Shown: one piece after another, positions 1 to 6,927 of the stretch | Position numbering within the stretch: position 1 is the stretch's first letter | How the letters are laid out: every line of letters begins with the position of its first letter | DNA from: Microbacteriaceae bacterium | GTDB lineage: Bacteria; Actinomycetota; Actinomycetes; Actinomycetales; Microbacteriaceae | DNA: 10,637 nt | Direction: 5' to 3' | Assembly: GCA_947447385.1 (NCBI GenBank) | Contig: CANFKN010000032.1 | Span: 1-10,637 of the forward strand | The notes under the pieces: generated by a model | Told to the model about the DNA's origin: nothing | The model's input: only the letters and a program-made list of their open reading frames with translations | Database searches by the model: none | Position numbers and translations under genes: made by a program

Positions 1-222
1 ATTAACTTCGCTGGGCACCCGCACGAAAACTTCACTTTGGGCCTCCCGATCAAGGGCGACTGGGTTGAGATTTTGAACACCGATGCAACCGAATTTGGTG
101 GCAGTGGCGTTGGCAACGGCGGAAAAATCGTCGCAAACGGCGACGGCTCACATGGTCAGCCGTTCTCGGCGAACATCACGGTTCCGCCACTAGGTTCGGT
201 TTGGTTCAAACCAGCTAATTAA
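1..222 (+). CDS. glgB: 1,4-alpha-glucan branching enzyme, C-terminal end (partial)
   Basis: This is the last 73 codons of a gene that begins outside the window, read in frame from base 1 to the TAA at 220-222. The translation has the C-terminal all-beta domain typical of GlgB: a PHENFTLGLP stretch, then GDWVEILNTDA, a glycine-rich GGSGVGNGGK turn, SHGQPF and the closing VPPLGSVWFKP. The order and spacing resemble the end of E. coli GlgB (REILNTDS, SNAGNGG, LPPLATIW). The enzyme makes alpha-1,6 branches in cytoplasmic glycogen; the catalytic TIM barrel is not in view. An apparent internal TTG start at 37 is just a leucine codon. The stop overlaps the stop of the opposing gene by 4 bases and no hairpin terminator is visible there. 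A close relative such as a trehalose synthase/branching fusion cannot be excluded. Confidence 0.93.
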   Translation: MNFAGHPHENFTLGLPIKGDWVEILNTDATEFGGSGVGNGGKIVANGDGSHGQPFSANITVPPLGSVWFKPAN

Positions 223-1187
223 TACATCAGCATTGTGAGCTTTTTGCGGGCATTAGCAACCGCTTCACCTGCACCAACGGCCGTGAAAAGTTCGAGCAAT
301 CGCTGGCGCAGTGCGTCGCGCTCGCCAAACTCGGTAGCAAAACGATCGAGAATCAAACCAAACGCCACATCGATTTCGCCTGTTGCAAGCACACAGTCTG
401 CTTTCAAAAGAGTCTCTTCGAGGCTTGCCGGCTCGCTCGCCAAAACAGCTTCAAAATCAACGTCTTCAAGTCGAATCTGCAATCGAATCTGCGCAAGCGC
501 TTCGGCGGCGACAACATCTGCCGGACTATCAGCCAAAACCGCCGCGAACTCTTTTTCAGCCAGCGCTAGGTCACCGGCGTTCAAGGCGGTTATTCCAGCG
601 ATGTGTTTTGGTGAAACCGGAGGCTGATCGTTGGCTGCCTCTTCGGGGCTCTCGGTCACAGTAACCGTGCCGTTCATGCCATTCTGCCCGGCTGCAAACA
701 TGACCTTGGTTAGAACTTCGGTAATGGCTTCTTCGGGCTGGTCAGAGGTGAACAGAGCTACCGGCTGGCCTTTGAGAATGACGTGAACTGAGGGCAATGC
801 TTGCACCTCAAATGCCTTCACCAATTCTGGGCTGCTGTCAGCGTCTGCTCGAACCAAAACAATTCGGCCCTCAGCACTTCGCACCAAGCGAGCAAGCTTC
901 ATGCTCAGATCTCGACTGTGCTCGCTACGAGTCGTATAAAACTCCACCAAGACCGGCACCGAGTTTGAAATGGCCATAAAACTGCGCAAATTGAATGTGG
1001 TCAGCTCATTGACCAAACTGGCAAGTTCAAAGTTGCCAGATTCACCTGATGGCTCGGTGGATATTTCAGGAGCGCCAGTGCTGGTTGCCGCGCTTGAAGC
1101 ACTCTGTGATTCGGCTCGGTTCTTTAGAGCCGAAAGGTCAACAGCGCCAGCTAAGTTTGCTCGAAAAAAAGCGTCGTTATTCGTCAC
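219..1187 (-). CDS. CnoX/YbbN-like thioredoxin-fold protein with C-terminal TPR region, active-site cysteines lost
   Basis: This 322-residue protein begins with a poorly conserved Ser/Ala-rich part containing GAVDLSALK (14-22). A thioredoxin fold follows at about 75-165: VLVEFYTTR, then S88-E-H-S91 where thioredoxins have CxxC, then VRADADSSPELVKAFEVQALPS with the cis-proline at 132. Residues about 195-322 are alanine-rich helices resembling the TPR-like tail of the YbbN family. E. coli CnoX (YbbN) has SQHC at the same site and acts as a chaperone or holdase that passes clients to GroEL, so a chaperone-type role rather than dithiol redox chemistry is the likely reading. The start is GTG, whose GTGA overlaps the TGA of the upstream membrane-protein gene, with AAAGG seven bases before it, which suggests translational coupling. 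The only cysteine seen is C265. Proximity to glgB is recalled from other actinobacteria. The family is fairly sure; clients are unknown. Confidence 0.85.
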   Translation of the reverse strand: MTNNDAFFRANLAGAVDLSALKNRAESQSASSAATSTGAPEISTEPSGESGNFELASLVNELTTFNLRSFMAISNSVPVLVEFYTTRSEHSRDLSMKLARLVRSAEGRIVLVRADADSSPELVKAFEVQALPSVHVILKGQPVALFTSDQPEEAITEVLTKVMFAAGQNGMNGTVTVTESPEEAANDQPPVSPKHIAGITALNAGDLALAEKEFAAVLADSPADVVAAEALAQIRLQIRLEDVDFEAVLASEPASLEETLLKADCVLATGEIDVAFGLILDRFATEFGERDALRQRLLELFTAVGAGEAVANARKKLTMLMY

Positions 1188-2896
1188 TTTAATGCCTTTA
1201 CTTGCACGAGGCCGAAGGAGTATCCCAGCAATCGAATGCGACCGCCGTTAGTGTTTGGAACAAAGAAAAGCATCATGTCGCCATAGGTTGTCGAGATGCC
1301 GGTCGTGCTGCCAGCTTTGCCGAGCAAGACCTTTTCAAGACCACCAACGACAATGGCTTGAGTTGATTTCTTGGGCTTGGTGACCGTGACATCTTTCATA
1401 TAAAGCGCAACGAGGGCGCCGTTGCTCATGGTGTTCAAGCCGAGGATGTTCGGTGAACCCAGAACATGGTTGAAAACGATTTTGCCAGCCTTGAGACTTG
1501 CCACGTTTGTCGCCTGGCTCTTCACGATTCCCTGATAGAAGTCGTCGGCAGAGACGTCAAAGTCATTGATCGCCAGGCTAGAAAGCGGATTATTGATCAG
1601 GTCGCCATAACCATCGACGATTTCATTTGGCTTCTTGACCAAGAAACCAGAGTCGGGTGCGGTCTGAATTGCGCCGATTGTTGCAGAGGCAACGGCGGGA
1701 GTTTTTTCGTGCAACTCGATGGTGTACCAAACCTTGTAGTTGCTACGCGGCGTTTCTTGTTGAAACACCAGCATTTGCGGTGCCACAGAAGAATTGCCTG
1801 TTTTGGTAACAGCCATAAAGGTTCTTGGCCAGCTCTTCTCGGCTGCGGGCAAAAGAATCTTTGCCGAAGCAGAAATTGGGGTCAAGTTGGCAATGCCTTT
1901 TTTGCGCGACTGCAAATAGTAGTGAACCGTGCGAATCTCAAGCGCTGGCCCTGCAAAGCGTTCATTAATGATGTGCCGGTCAACACCGGTGTCTGCCATC
2001 TTGGCAGCATAGGCGGTTTCACCAAGAATGCGCTTGATCTGACCACCGAGCAAAGTTACGGGAGGTTGAGCATTGTCAGCAGTTGGTGTGGCCGACGGTG
2101 TTTCGGTACTTTGGCCCGAAAACAGATAGGTGTTGAATGAGCAACCGCTTAACAAGGCTACGGTCAAAATCGCGGATGGAAGCGCCACGAAGAGGTTGCG
2201 AGCTGAGCGGCGCCCGCGAGGTGGCGCATAACTATTTTTGCGCTTTGGGCGGTACTTAGGGCCTTGGGGGGCCTTTGGAAGTTTGCGACGAGGGCGACGT
2301 TCGCGCCTAAGCCTGATGATCGAATAGAAGTTCGAGATCAGCGCAAGCACTAAACACACACCGCCAGCGATGAGCAAATAGTTAGAAACAGTCTGATCTG
2401 CGTTGATTTGCCAAACGATGCGAATGTCACCGGGAGCCGACTTGACGCCGTCGCGAGCAACCAAAACTGCATTCTCTTCGGCTGTGTCGAGATTGATTAG
2501 ACGAACTCTGCCTGCGCCAGAGGTCTCAGTGCGCCAAAGGTCAGAACCTACCGGCTTGAGGCCAGAAACGATGCCGGTGCGCTCTTCGATTACTGTGGCG
2601 TTCTTAGCTCCACCAAATGTCAAGAGTGCATTTGATTCGTTTGCTAGCCAGGCATCGATGTCTGATTCACGCCCGCTTGCCGCAAAGACTTTTCCGTCAC
2701 CCTTGACTGTGATTGTCGGCGTGCCAGCGAAATGAGTCAGAGCTGAGCTAGGAATCACGTAGTAGGGCACGCTCTGATCGGCTTTGAGCTCAACGACGTG
2801 TTGATTTGGGTCAGACCAAATAGTGCGTTCACCGATGCCAAGAATGACCAGCACGATAGACGCCACAAACAGCAGCCCAGCGGTCAAAAATCGCAT
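1184..2896 (-). CDS. membrane protein of unknown function with internal lipobox and large exported C-terminal domain
   Basis: I do not recognise a named gene. The 570-residue product starts at ATG with a hydrophobic segment (4-22). Residues 25-170 look beta-rich and exported, followed by a second hydrophobic segment (173-194). A very basic proline-rich stretch (195-232, about 17 Arg/Lys) is presumably cytoplasmic. A third hydrophobic segment (234-252) ends in L-L-S-G-C252, a good lipobox, followed by a Ser/Thr/Pro linker and an exported domain of about 290 residues (280-570). Basic residues at 195-232 fit N-in, out, in, out topology. It reads like a two-membrane-segment protein fused to a lipoprotein, but there is no frameshift. 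It is the first gene of a pair, with its TGA overlapping the GTG of the thioredoxin-like gene. The Shine-Dalgarno sequence is weak. An envelope role is inferred only from topology. Confidence 0.8.
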   Translation of the reverse strand: MRFLTAGLLFVASIVLVILGIGERTIWSDPNQHVVELKADQSVPYYVIPSSALTHFAGTPTITVKGDGKVFAASGRESDIDAWLANESNALLTFGGAKNATVIEERTGIVSGLKPVGSDLWRTETSGAGRVRLINLDTAEENAVLVARDGVKSAPGDIRIVWQINADQTVSNYLLIAGGVCLVLALISNFYSIIRLRRERRPRRKLPKAPQGPKYRPKRKNSYAPPRGRRSARNLFVALPSAILTVALLSGCSFNTYLFSGQSTETPSATPTADNAQPPVTLLGGQIKRILGETAYAAKMADTGVDRHIINERFAGPALEIRTVHYYLQSRKKGIANLTPISASAKILLPAAEKSWPRTFMAVTKTGNSSVAPQMLVFQQETPRSNYKVWYTIELHEKTPAVASATIGAIQTAPDSGFLVKKPNEIVDGYGDLINNPLSSLAINDFDVSADDFYQGIVKSQATNVASLKAGKIVFNHVLGSPNILGLNTMSNGALVALYMKDVTVTKPKKSTQAIVVGGLEKVLLGKAGSTTGISTTYGDMMLFFVPNTNGGRIRLLGYSFGLVQVKALK

Positions 2897-2966
2897 GCAA
2901 AATCCAATCCCAGTAAACTTGAGGTATTCAGTCTTTCATTCTACCGAAGTGCCTAGGAGGCCGCTC
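2897..2966. promoter_or_regulatory. divergent intergenic region with likely promoters; strong SD at 2955-2960
   Basis: This 70-base gap separates two divergently transcribed genes and must hold the start signals for both. On the plus strand an exact AGGAGG at 2955-2960 lies six bases before TTG 2967; this decides the start of the coiled-coil gene. On the minus strand TAGAAT (2943 to 2938) could be a -10 box for the 570-residue membrane protein, but no convincing -35 lies upstream. On the plus strand TTGAGG (2919-2924) could be a -35, but the -10 at the right spacing (TACCGA) is poor. The promoter calls are therefore weak; the SD is clear. Confidence 0.45.
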
Positions 2967-4064
2967 TTGAGTGCCGATGAGAACACCTTTGCGGTAGCAC
3001 TGCGTGGCTACGACCGCGCCGCCGTCGATGACGCGATTCTTGACCTTCGCAAAGAGCTTTTGCAGCTCTCAGCCCTTAACACCCAGCTTGCAACAGAACT
3101 GCGTGACGCGAACAAGCTCATCGAAGAGCAAGCCAAGCAACTGGCCGAAGTTGGCGAGCCAAGTTATGCCGGTGTGGGCGCAAGAGCTGCTCTGATTTTG
3201 AGCACTGCTGAAGAGCAGGCCATTCGCATGACTGCCGAAGGTGACCTGCACCGCGACCAGATCATTCACAACGCCAACCTTGAAGCTGACGACTTGAAAA
3301 ACGAGGCTAAGGGTTATTACGACGCTCTAATTGCTGAAGCCCAAAAGCGCGCCGATCGCCTCATTTCGGCAGCTAGATCTGAAGCCGATCAAATCACCTC
3401 AGAGGCTCGCTCTGAAGCTGTTCGAATTACCGAAGAGGCCACCCAAGAAGCGCGCGTGACACGTGGAGCTATTGCAACCGAAGTTGCCAAACTCAGGTCT
3501 AACGTGAAACGTCAAACTGAAACCCTAAAGACCAACGTCGAGCGCGAACTTGCCGAACGCAAGTTGGTTGCTCAGCGCGACAACACCCGCGAGCTCGACA
3601 TGCAGCGAGCTGCTGAACTCGTTGCCGAGCAGGCTCGAATCGACCTCGAACTTGAGCTGACAGCTCGTCGCGCTGAAGCTGAGGCCGATTATTTGAAGAA
3701 ACACCAAGAGGCTGTTGCAACCACCCAGAAATACTTAGATGACGCTAACGCCCAGCTCGCCTTGGCTTTGAGCAGAGCTAATACTGCCAGGCTAGAAGCT
3801 GAAACCCTTGAGGCGGCAGCTAAGTCAGTCAATAAGGCTAGCCGTGACTCTGCCAAAGCCCAGGCCGAAGCTATCGTTGCTGCCGCACAGGCCGAGGCTA
3901 GAGTTTTGACCAGCGAGGCTCGTCTCGAGGCAAGCCGCACCCAACGCGATGCGCTGGATCAATTGGCTGATTACCAAACCGAGCGCGAGGCAGTGACTAG
4001 ATACATCGATAATCTTGCCCAGCTAGTCGCAGCTTCGCAAGCCACATTGAATTCAAAAAAGTAA
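2967..4064 (+). CDS. DivIVA-domain long coiled-coil protein (cytoskeletal or polar scaffold candidate)
   Basis: The product has 365 residues if started at TTG 2967, which sits six bases after an exact AGGAGG. The frame is open back to 2823, but that stretch lies inside the divergent gene and has no good start signal. Residues 7-30 carry the DivIVA N-terminal pattern (F, then RGYDRAAVDDAILDL), the part that binds curved membrane in DivIVA/Wag31. Almost everything from 28 to 365 is Ala/Glu/Arg-rich helix. From 78 to 187 hydrophobic residues recur at every 11th position (M88, I99, L110, L121, L132, I143, I154, L176, L187; T165 breaks the series), with alanine mostly at the fourth position of each unit. 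That is a hendecad rather than heptad coiled coil. A second Ala/Glu-rich tract spans about 280-330. There is no membrane segment. It is six bases upstream of the AI-2E-family gene, so probably co-transcribed. A role in polar growth or division is inferred from the family; it could also resemble Scy/FilP-type filaments. Confidence 0.85.
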   Translation: MSADENTFAVALRGYDRAAVDDAILDLRKELLQLSALNTQLATELRDANKLIEEQAKQLAEVGEPSYAGVGARAALILSTAEEQAIRMTAEGDLHRDQIIHNANLEADDLKNEAKGYYDALIAEAQKRADRLISAARSEADQITSEARSEAVRITEEATQEARVTRGAIATEVAKLRSNVKRQTETLKTNVERELAERKLVAQRDNTRELDMQRAAELVAEQARIDLELELTARRAEAEADYLKKHQEAVATTQKYLDDANAQLALALSRANTARLEAETLEAAAKSVNKASRDSAKAQAEAIVAAAQAEARVLTSEARLEASRTQRDALDQLADYQTEREAVTRYIDNLAQLVAASQATLNSKK

Positions 4065-4070
4065 GGCGCC

Positions 4071-5132
4071 ATGATGCAAAAGCCCAGCCCAATCAAAATC
4101 GGCAACGCCTATCAGTTTGGATTGCTGGCAGGCCTAGGCGTTCTAACAGCAGTTCTGATCGGCAACGCATTGGCAGCAATTGCCACAATCATTACCTACG
4201 TTTCGGCGGCTATTTTCATCACACTCGGCCTTGACCCGGTTGTTTCCTTCTTAGAGAAACGCAAAGTGCCTCGTGGCTTGGCGATCTTCATTGTGGTCAT
4301 TGCGATATTCGGTAGTTTTGGCGGCCTCATCGCGCTCTTGATACCCACGATAATTTCGCAGGGAACCCTATTGTTTAGCAATGCGCCAGAGATTCTGAAC
4401 AATGTCTTGAAGATTGATTGGATTCACTCGCTTGACGTCGCACTAAGCGGGTCAATCACCCACGGCCTGACAAATGTTGGTGATTTTCTAAGCAACTCAA
4501 ACAACTGGCCGACAATGCTGGGCGGCGTCGTTCAGGTCAGCATGGCAGTTTTCAACGGATTCTTTGCCGGGCTGACCATCTTGATTCTCAGCCTCTATTT
4601 CATGGCCTCGCTAACTAGCTTCAAACGCTTCACCTACTCACTGGTTGCAGCAAGCAAGCGTGAAACTTTTATTGGTTTCTCTGAGGTCATCGCCGATTCG
4701 ATTGGCCGCTATGTAATCGGTCAAGTTTCAATTGCTGCACTTAACGCAATCTTGGGCTTTATCGTAATGTCGATTTTCAACGTGCCATATGCCGTGGTTC
4801 TAGCAGTTCTTTCGTTCTTGCTGGTTTTGGTGCCGATGATTGGCTCAATGGTGAACTCTGCGGTTGTAATCTTGGTCGCTTTGATGGTGTCGCCCAGCGC
4901 TGCCCTTGGCGTTGCGATTTTCTATCTGATCTACATGCAGGTTGAGGCATATGTTGTCACACCACGAGTGATGAAAAAGGCCGTGAAAGTGCCTGGTGCA
5001 GCTGTGATGATTGGTGCACTTGCAGGCGGAACCTTGCTTGGTCTTTTAGGCGCTCTCGTTTCGATTCCGGCAACCGCGGCCATCTCGATGATCATCAAGC
5101 AAGTTTGGATCAAGCGCCAAAACGAGCTCTAA
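4071..5132 (+). CDS. AI-2E/PerM-family (UPF0118) polytopic membrane transporter
   Basis: This is a 353-residue, very hydrophobic protein with about eight membrane segments: roughly 16-35, 36-56, 68-94, 153-180, 212-236, 238-259, 262-290 and 311-345. Between segments 2 and 3 lies the family hallmark LDPVVSFLEKRKVPRGLAIF. Segments 3 and 4 are separated by an extended region (95-150). Other family-like parts are VLVPMIGSMVN (252-262) and VEAYVVTPRVMKKAVKVP (291-308). Members are known as AI-2 exporter (TqsA), Na+/H+ antiporter or permease PerM; the substrate cannot be read from sequence. The length is normal for the family. There are two adjacent ATG codons; with AAGG at 4063-4066 the second (4074) has better spacing and may be the real start. 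It follows the coiled-coil gene by six bases, so the two are likely one operon. The gene ends at a duplicated hairpin. Confidence 0.9.
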   Translation: MMQKPSPIKIGNAYQFGLLAGLGVLTAVLIGNALAAIATIITYVSAAIFITLGLDPVVSFLEKRKVPRGLAIFIVVIAIFGSFGGLIALLIPTIISQGTLLFSNAPEILNNVLKIDWIHSLDVALSGSITHGLTNVGDFLSNSNNWPTMLGGVVQVSMAVFNGFFAGLTILILSLYFMASLTSFKRFTYSLVAASKRETFIGFSEVIADSIGRYVIGQVSIAALNAILGFIVMSIFNVPYAVVLAVLSFLLVLVPMIGSMVNSAVVILVALMVSPSAALGVAIFYLIYMQVEAYVVTPRVMKKAVKVPGAAVMIGALAGGTLLGLLGALVSIPATAAISMIIKQVWIKRQNEL

Positions 5133-5145
5133 GCCCGCTCTGAGA

Positions 5146-5199
5146 GCCTTCAGCTCTCTGAAGGCCAGACGCAAGCCCTCAGCCCTGTGAAGGCCAGAC
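5146..5199. repeat. two 25-base hairpin-forming direct repeats, period 29, at a convergent gene junction
   Basis: Copy 1 (5146-5170) and copy 2 (5175-5199) match at 22 of 25 bases, separated by four bases. Copy 1 contains a perfect 8-base stem with a four-base loop, GCCTTCAG-CTCT-CTGAAGGC (5146-5165). An alternative six-base stem, GAGAGC/GCTCTC, uses 5142-5158. Copy 2 keeps the fold with two mismatched pairs. Copy 2 spans the last codons and stop of the minus-strand hydrolase; copy 1 lies just after it and 13 bases past the stop of the AI-2E-family gene. There is no T-run, so a classic intrinsic terminator is not supported, but a bidirectional 3'-end structure is plausible. Confidence 0.6.
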
Positions 5200-5907
5200 T
5201 GTTGGTAGCGGCGATTTGCCCGGATTAACCAACTCGACAATTTCGTTCAAAACGCGCGTGGTTGCAACCTCGCCAACCCAAAGGTGTTTAGCACCTTCGA
5301 CACCGATGAGCTTTAGGTTAGGCAACATCGAGAAACGTTTTGCAGCTTCTTCAGGTTTCAAATAATCATCGTGCTCAGGAACCAACGCGGCCAACGTTTT
5401 AGAACTGCCAATCCAGCTAGCTAGCTCGGCATCACTCGTGCGGTGCAGAGGAGGCGATAGCAAAATGGCTCCGACAACAGGCTGGTTCGCGCCATATTTC
5501 AACGCGAGCTCGGTGCCAAACGACCAGCCGACAAGCCAAAGATTAGGCAGCTGGCGCGACTGCGCAAATGCTACCGCGGCTTCTAAATCGTGCTGTTCGG
5601 TCACGCCTTCACCGAACACCCCTTGGCTTGTGCCGCGCGGTGATGTGGTGCCTCGCGTGTTGAAGCGCAACACGGCGATATCTGCAAGCTCTGGCAGGCG
5701 ATTGGCAGCCTTGCGCAAAATGTGAGAATCCATGAAACCACCGTGAGTTGGCAGTGGGTGCAGGGTTACCAGAGTAGCGACCGGAGGCCGACCCTGAGGC
5801 AATGCGAGCTCGCCCACCAGTTGCAAGCCGTCGGAGGTAGTGAGGGTGATTTCTTCGCGAATTGCTGGTAGTTCGACTGAAGAACGAATATCAATTTGAT
5901 TTGTCAA
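5179..5907 (-). CDS. alpha/beta hydrolase (COG2945-like, serine hydrolase)
   Basis: The product has 242 residues from a TTG start at 5907. The frame is open to an ATG at 5937, but TTG has AAGGG eight bases before it and its TTGA overlaps the upstream TGA by four bases, the pattern expected for coupled translation. In TTG numbering a HPLPTHGGFMD stretch (50-60) supplies the oxyanion-hole region and RFNTRGTTSPRG (81-92) follows. The nucleophile elbow is G-W-S129-F-G. The acid is D180 or D181 in PEHDDYLKP, and H208 in AKHLWVGE completes a Ser-Asp-His triad. The HPxPxxGG plus RFNxRG layout resembles the small cytoplasmic hydrolases of COG2945. No signal peptide or membrane segment is seen. It is the last gene of the minus-strand run, coupled to the CxxC...HxxC gene. 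The substrate is unknown; esterase or peptidase activity cannot be told apart. Confidence 0.88.
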   Translation of the reverse strand: MTNQIDIRSSVELPAIREEITLTTSDGLQLVGELALPQGRPPVATLVTLHPLPTHGGFMDSHILRKAANRLPELADIAVLRFNTRGTTSPRGTSQGVFGEGVTEQHDLEAAVAFAQSRQLPNLWLVGWSFGTELALKYGANQPVVGAILLSPPLHRTSDAELASWIGSSKTLAALVPEHDDYLKPEEAAKRFSMLPNLKLIGVEGAKHLWVGEVATTRVLNEIVELVNPGKSPLPTVWPSQG

Positions 5908-6212
5908 AGCAGTGGCCCTTGAAAAGAGTTGAAACATTGGGTGTGAAAGTGACGTCGGGTGTCAACACCTCGAACGGCATCCCACGCAACTACGTGTGCG
6001 GTGCCGGTCTTGATATCTACGTTGCAATGAGGGCAGATCCAAGTTTTCTCTCCCTCAGCATTGCCTGAAACGTTCTGAACGCTGTAATCAACTCCGCGGC
6101 GGGTAACAGTGCGGCGCAACGAACTGCGCACCAGCTCTAGTTTCAGGTCTTCCTCAGGCACAGCCGGCTTTGCCTTTCGGCCAGCGCGCGCCGTGCGGTT
6201 ATTTCGTGGCAT
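5904..6212 (-). CDS. small actinobacterial-type protein with a probable CCHC zinc site
   Basis: This is a 102-residue protein. The ATG at 6212 shares its first base with the TAA of the upstream gene (TAATG), so it is chosen over a TTG three codons earlier. Residues 1-17 are basic (RNNRTARAGRKAK), and a further basic patch lies at 29-40. C60-P-H-C63 is followed by GTAHVVAWDA (70-79), then R86-R-H-F-H90-T-Q-C93. C-x2-C-x26-H-x2-C is a plausible single zinc site; H73 and H88 are also available. From memory, actinobacterial proteins sharing an xCPxCxxxIxxGxxHVVAW...RRHWHxxC layout are widespread and often labelled hypothetical or ATP/GTP-binding, though no nucleotide-binding motif is visible here. 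It sits between a cell-wall lytic gene and a hydrolase, translationally coupled at both ends. The basic tail would suit nucleic-acid contact, which is inference. Function is unknown. Confidence 0.8.
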   Translation of the reverse strand: MPRNNRTARAGRKAKPAVPEEDLKLELVRSSLRRTVTRRGVDYSVQNVSGNAEGEKTWICPHCNVDIKTGTAHVVAWDAVRGVDTRRHFHTQCFNSFQGPLL

Positions 6213-6889
6213 TAGTACCAACCGATTTCATCAGAGTGAGCCAAGGCGCTGCAGGCAGTGCCGTAACGCTTATCGATGTAGTTCACTCCCCAACGAATCT
6301 GCGTTGCGGCGTTGGTTTGCCAGTCTGCGCCTACGCTGGCCATCTTGATTCCTGGTAGGGCTTGAGGAATTCCATATGCGCCAGAACTCTTGTTATAAGC
6401 CGTCACGTTCCACTGCGATTCGCGAGTCCAGAGGCTAACAAGGCACGAATACTGCGCCTGGTTCCATCCGAGTTTTGAAACGTATTCGTAGGCATAGGCT
6501 TTTGCCGTGCCAGGGTCTGGTTTGCCCGCCAGAGTCACGAAAAGCGCAGCCTTGCTGCCGGCTGTAACGAGTTTGAAGCCACCGCGATCGAACTCGATCT
6601 TTTGCGCAGAAGCGAATGAAAAGTTTTGCGGGTAGCCCGGCGAGTTCGGCCCGTAGGCATCAATGATTCCGGCCATGACCATGTTGCCCGAGTATGGGTC
6701 AACTATTGAAACCATTAGGAGCGAGCCGGCAAACACAAAAGCGGTCGCTGGCTTAGAGGTGCGACGGCGCCGAGTCTTGGCTGGTTTGCCAGGTTGAATC
6801 TGGGGCGCAGAAGGTCGAGCTTGCTTCAAACCAAAGGCAGTTCGAATTCGTGAACCTAGGTTAGGTCTGGCAGCCTCGTGTCGCCCCAT
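6212..6889 (-). CDS. membrane-anchored lytic transglycosylase-like protein
   Basis: The 225-residue product starts at ATG with AGG six bases upstream. Residues 1-47 are basic (RRRR at 40-43). One hydrophobic segment at about 48-64 anchors or exports the protein, a variable part follows to about 130, and the C-terminal domain (130-225) is lysozyme-like. That domain has SCLVSLWTRESQWNVTAYN with the probable catalytic Glu157, then SSGAYGIPQALPG (168-180), GADWQTNAATQIRWGVNYI (187-205) and the closing HSDEIGWY. This arrangement (ES-WN, YGIPQ, QI-WG--YI, GWY at the end) is common in actinobacterial SLT-type domains. C149 and C213 could form a disulfide outside the cell. The expected activity is cleavage of the MurNAc-GlcNAc bond of peptidoglycan. 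The gap to the nuclease gene is 38 bases. There is no LysM or other wall-binding domain. Confidence 0.88.
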   Translation of the reverse strand: MGRHEAARPNLGSRIRTAFGLKQARPSAPQIQPGKPAKTRRRRTSKPATAFVFAGSLLMVSIVDPYSGNMVMAGIIDAYGPNSPGYPQNFSFASAQKIEFDRGGFKLVTAGSKAALFVTLAGKPDPGTAKAYAYEYVSKLGWNQAQYSCLVSLWTRESQWNVTAYNKSSGAYGIPQALPGIKMASVGADWQTNAATQIRWGVNYIDKRYGTACSALAHSDEIGWY

Positions 6890-6927
6890 GAGTCACCTCG
6901 CTCGCCTAACTTGCCGAAAGGTCAATT

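Noticed and set aside
1466..2140. 224-codon plus-strand open frame, cysteine-rich
   Set aside because: It is antisense to the membrane-protein gene, has no family resemblance and no SD; its composition looks like a reverse-frame shadow.
2823..2966. Upstream extension of the coiled-coil gene to an ATG at 2823
   Set aside because: It lies largely inside the divergent membrane-protein gene, lacks DivIVA similarity, and the exact AGGAGG before TTG 2967 is a far better start.
6890..6927. TTGACC as a -35 upstream of the transglycosylase gene
   Set aside because: No -10-like hexamer follows at a suitable spacing.
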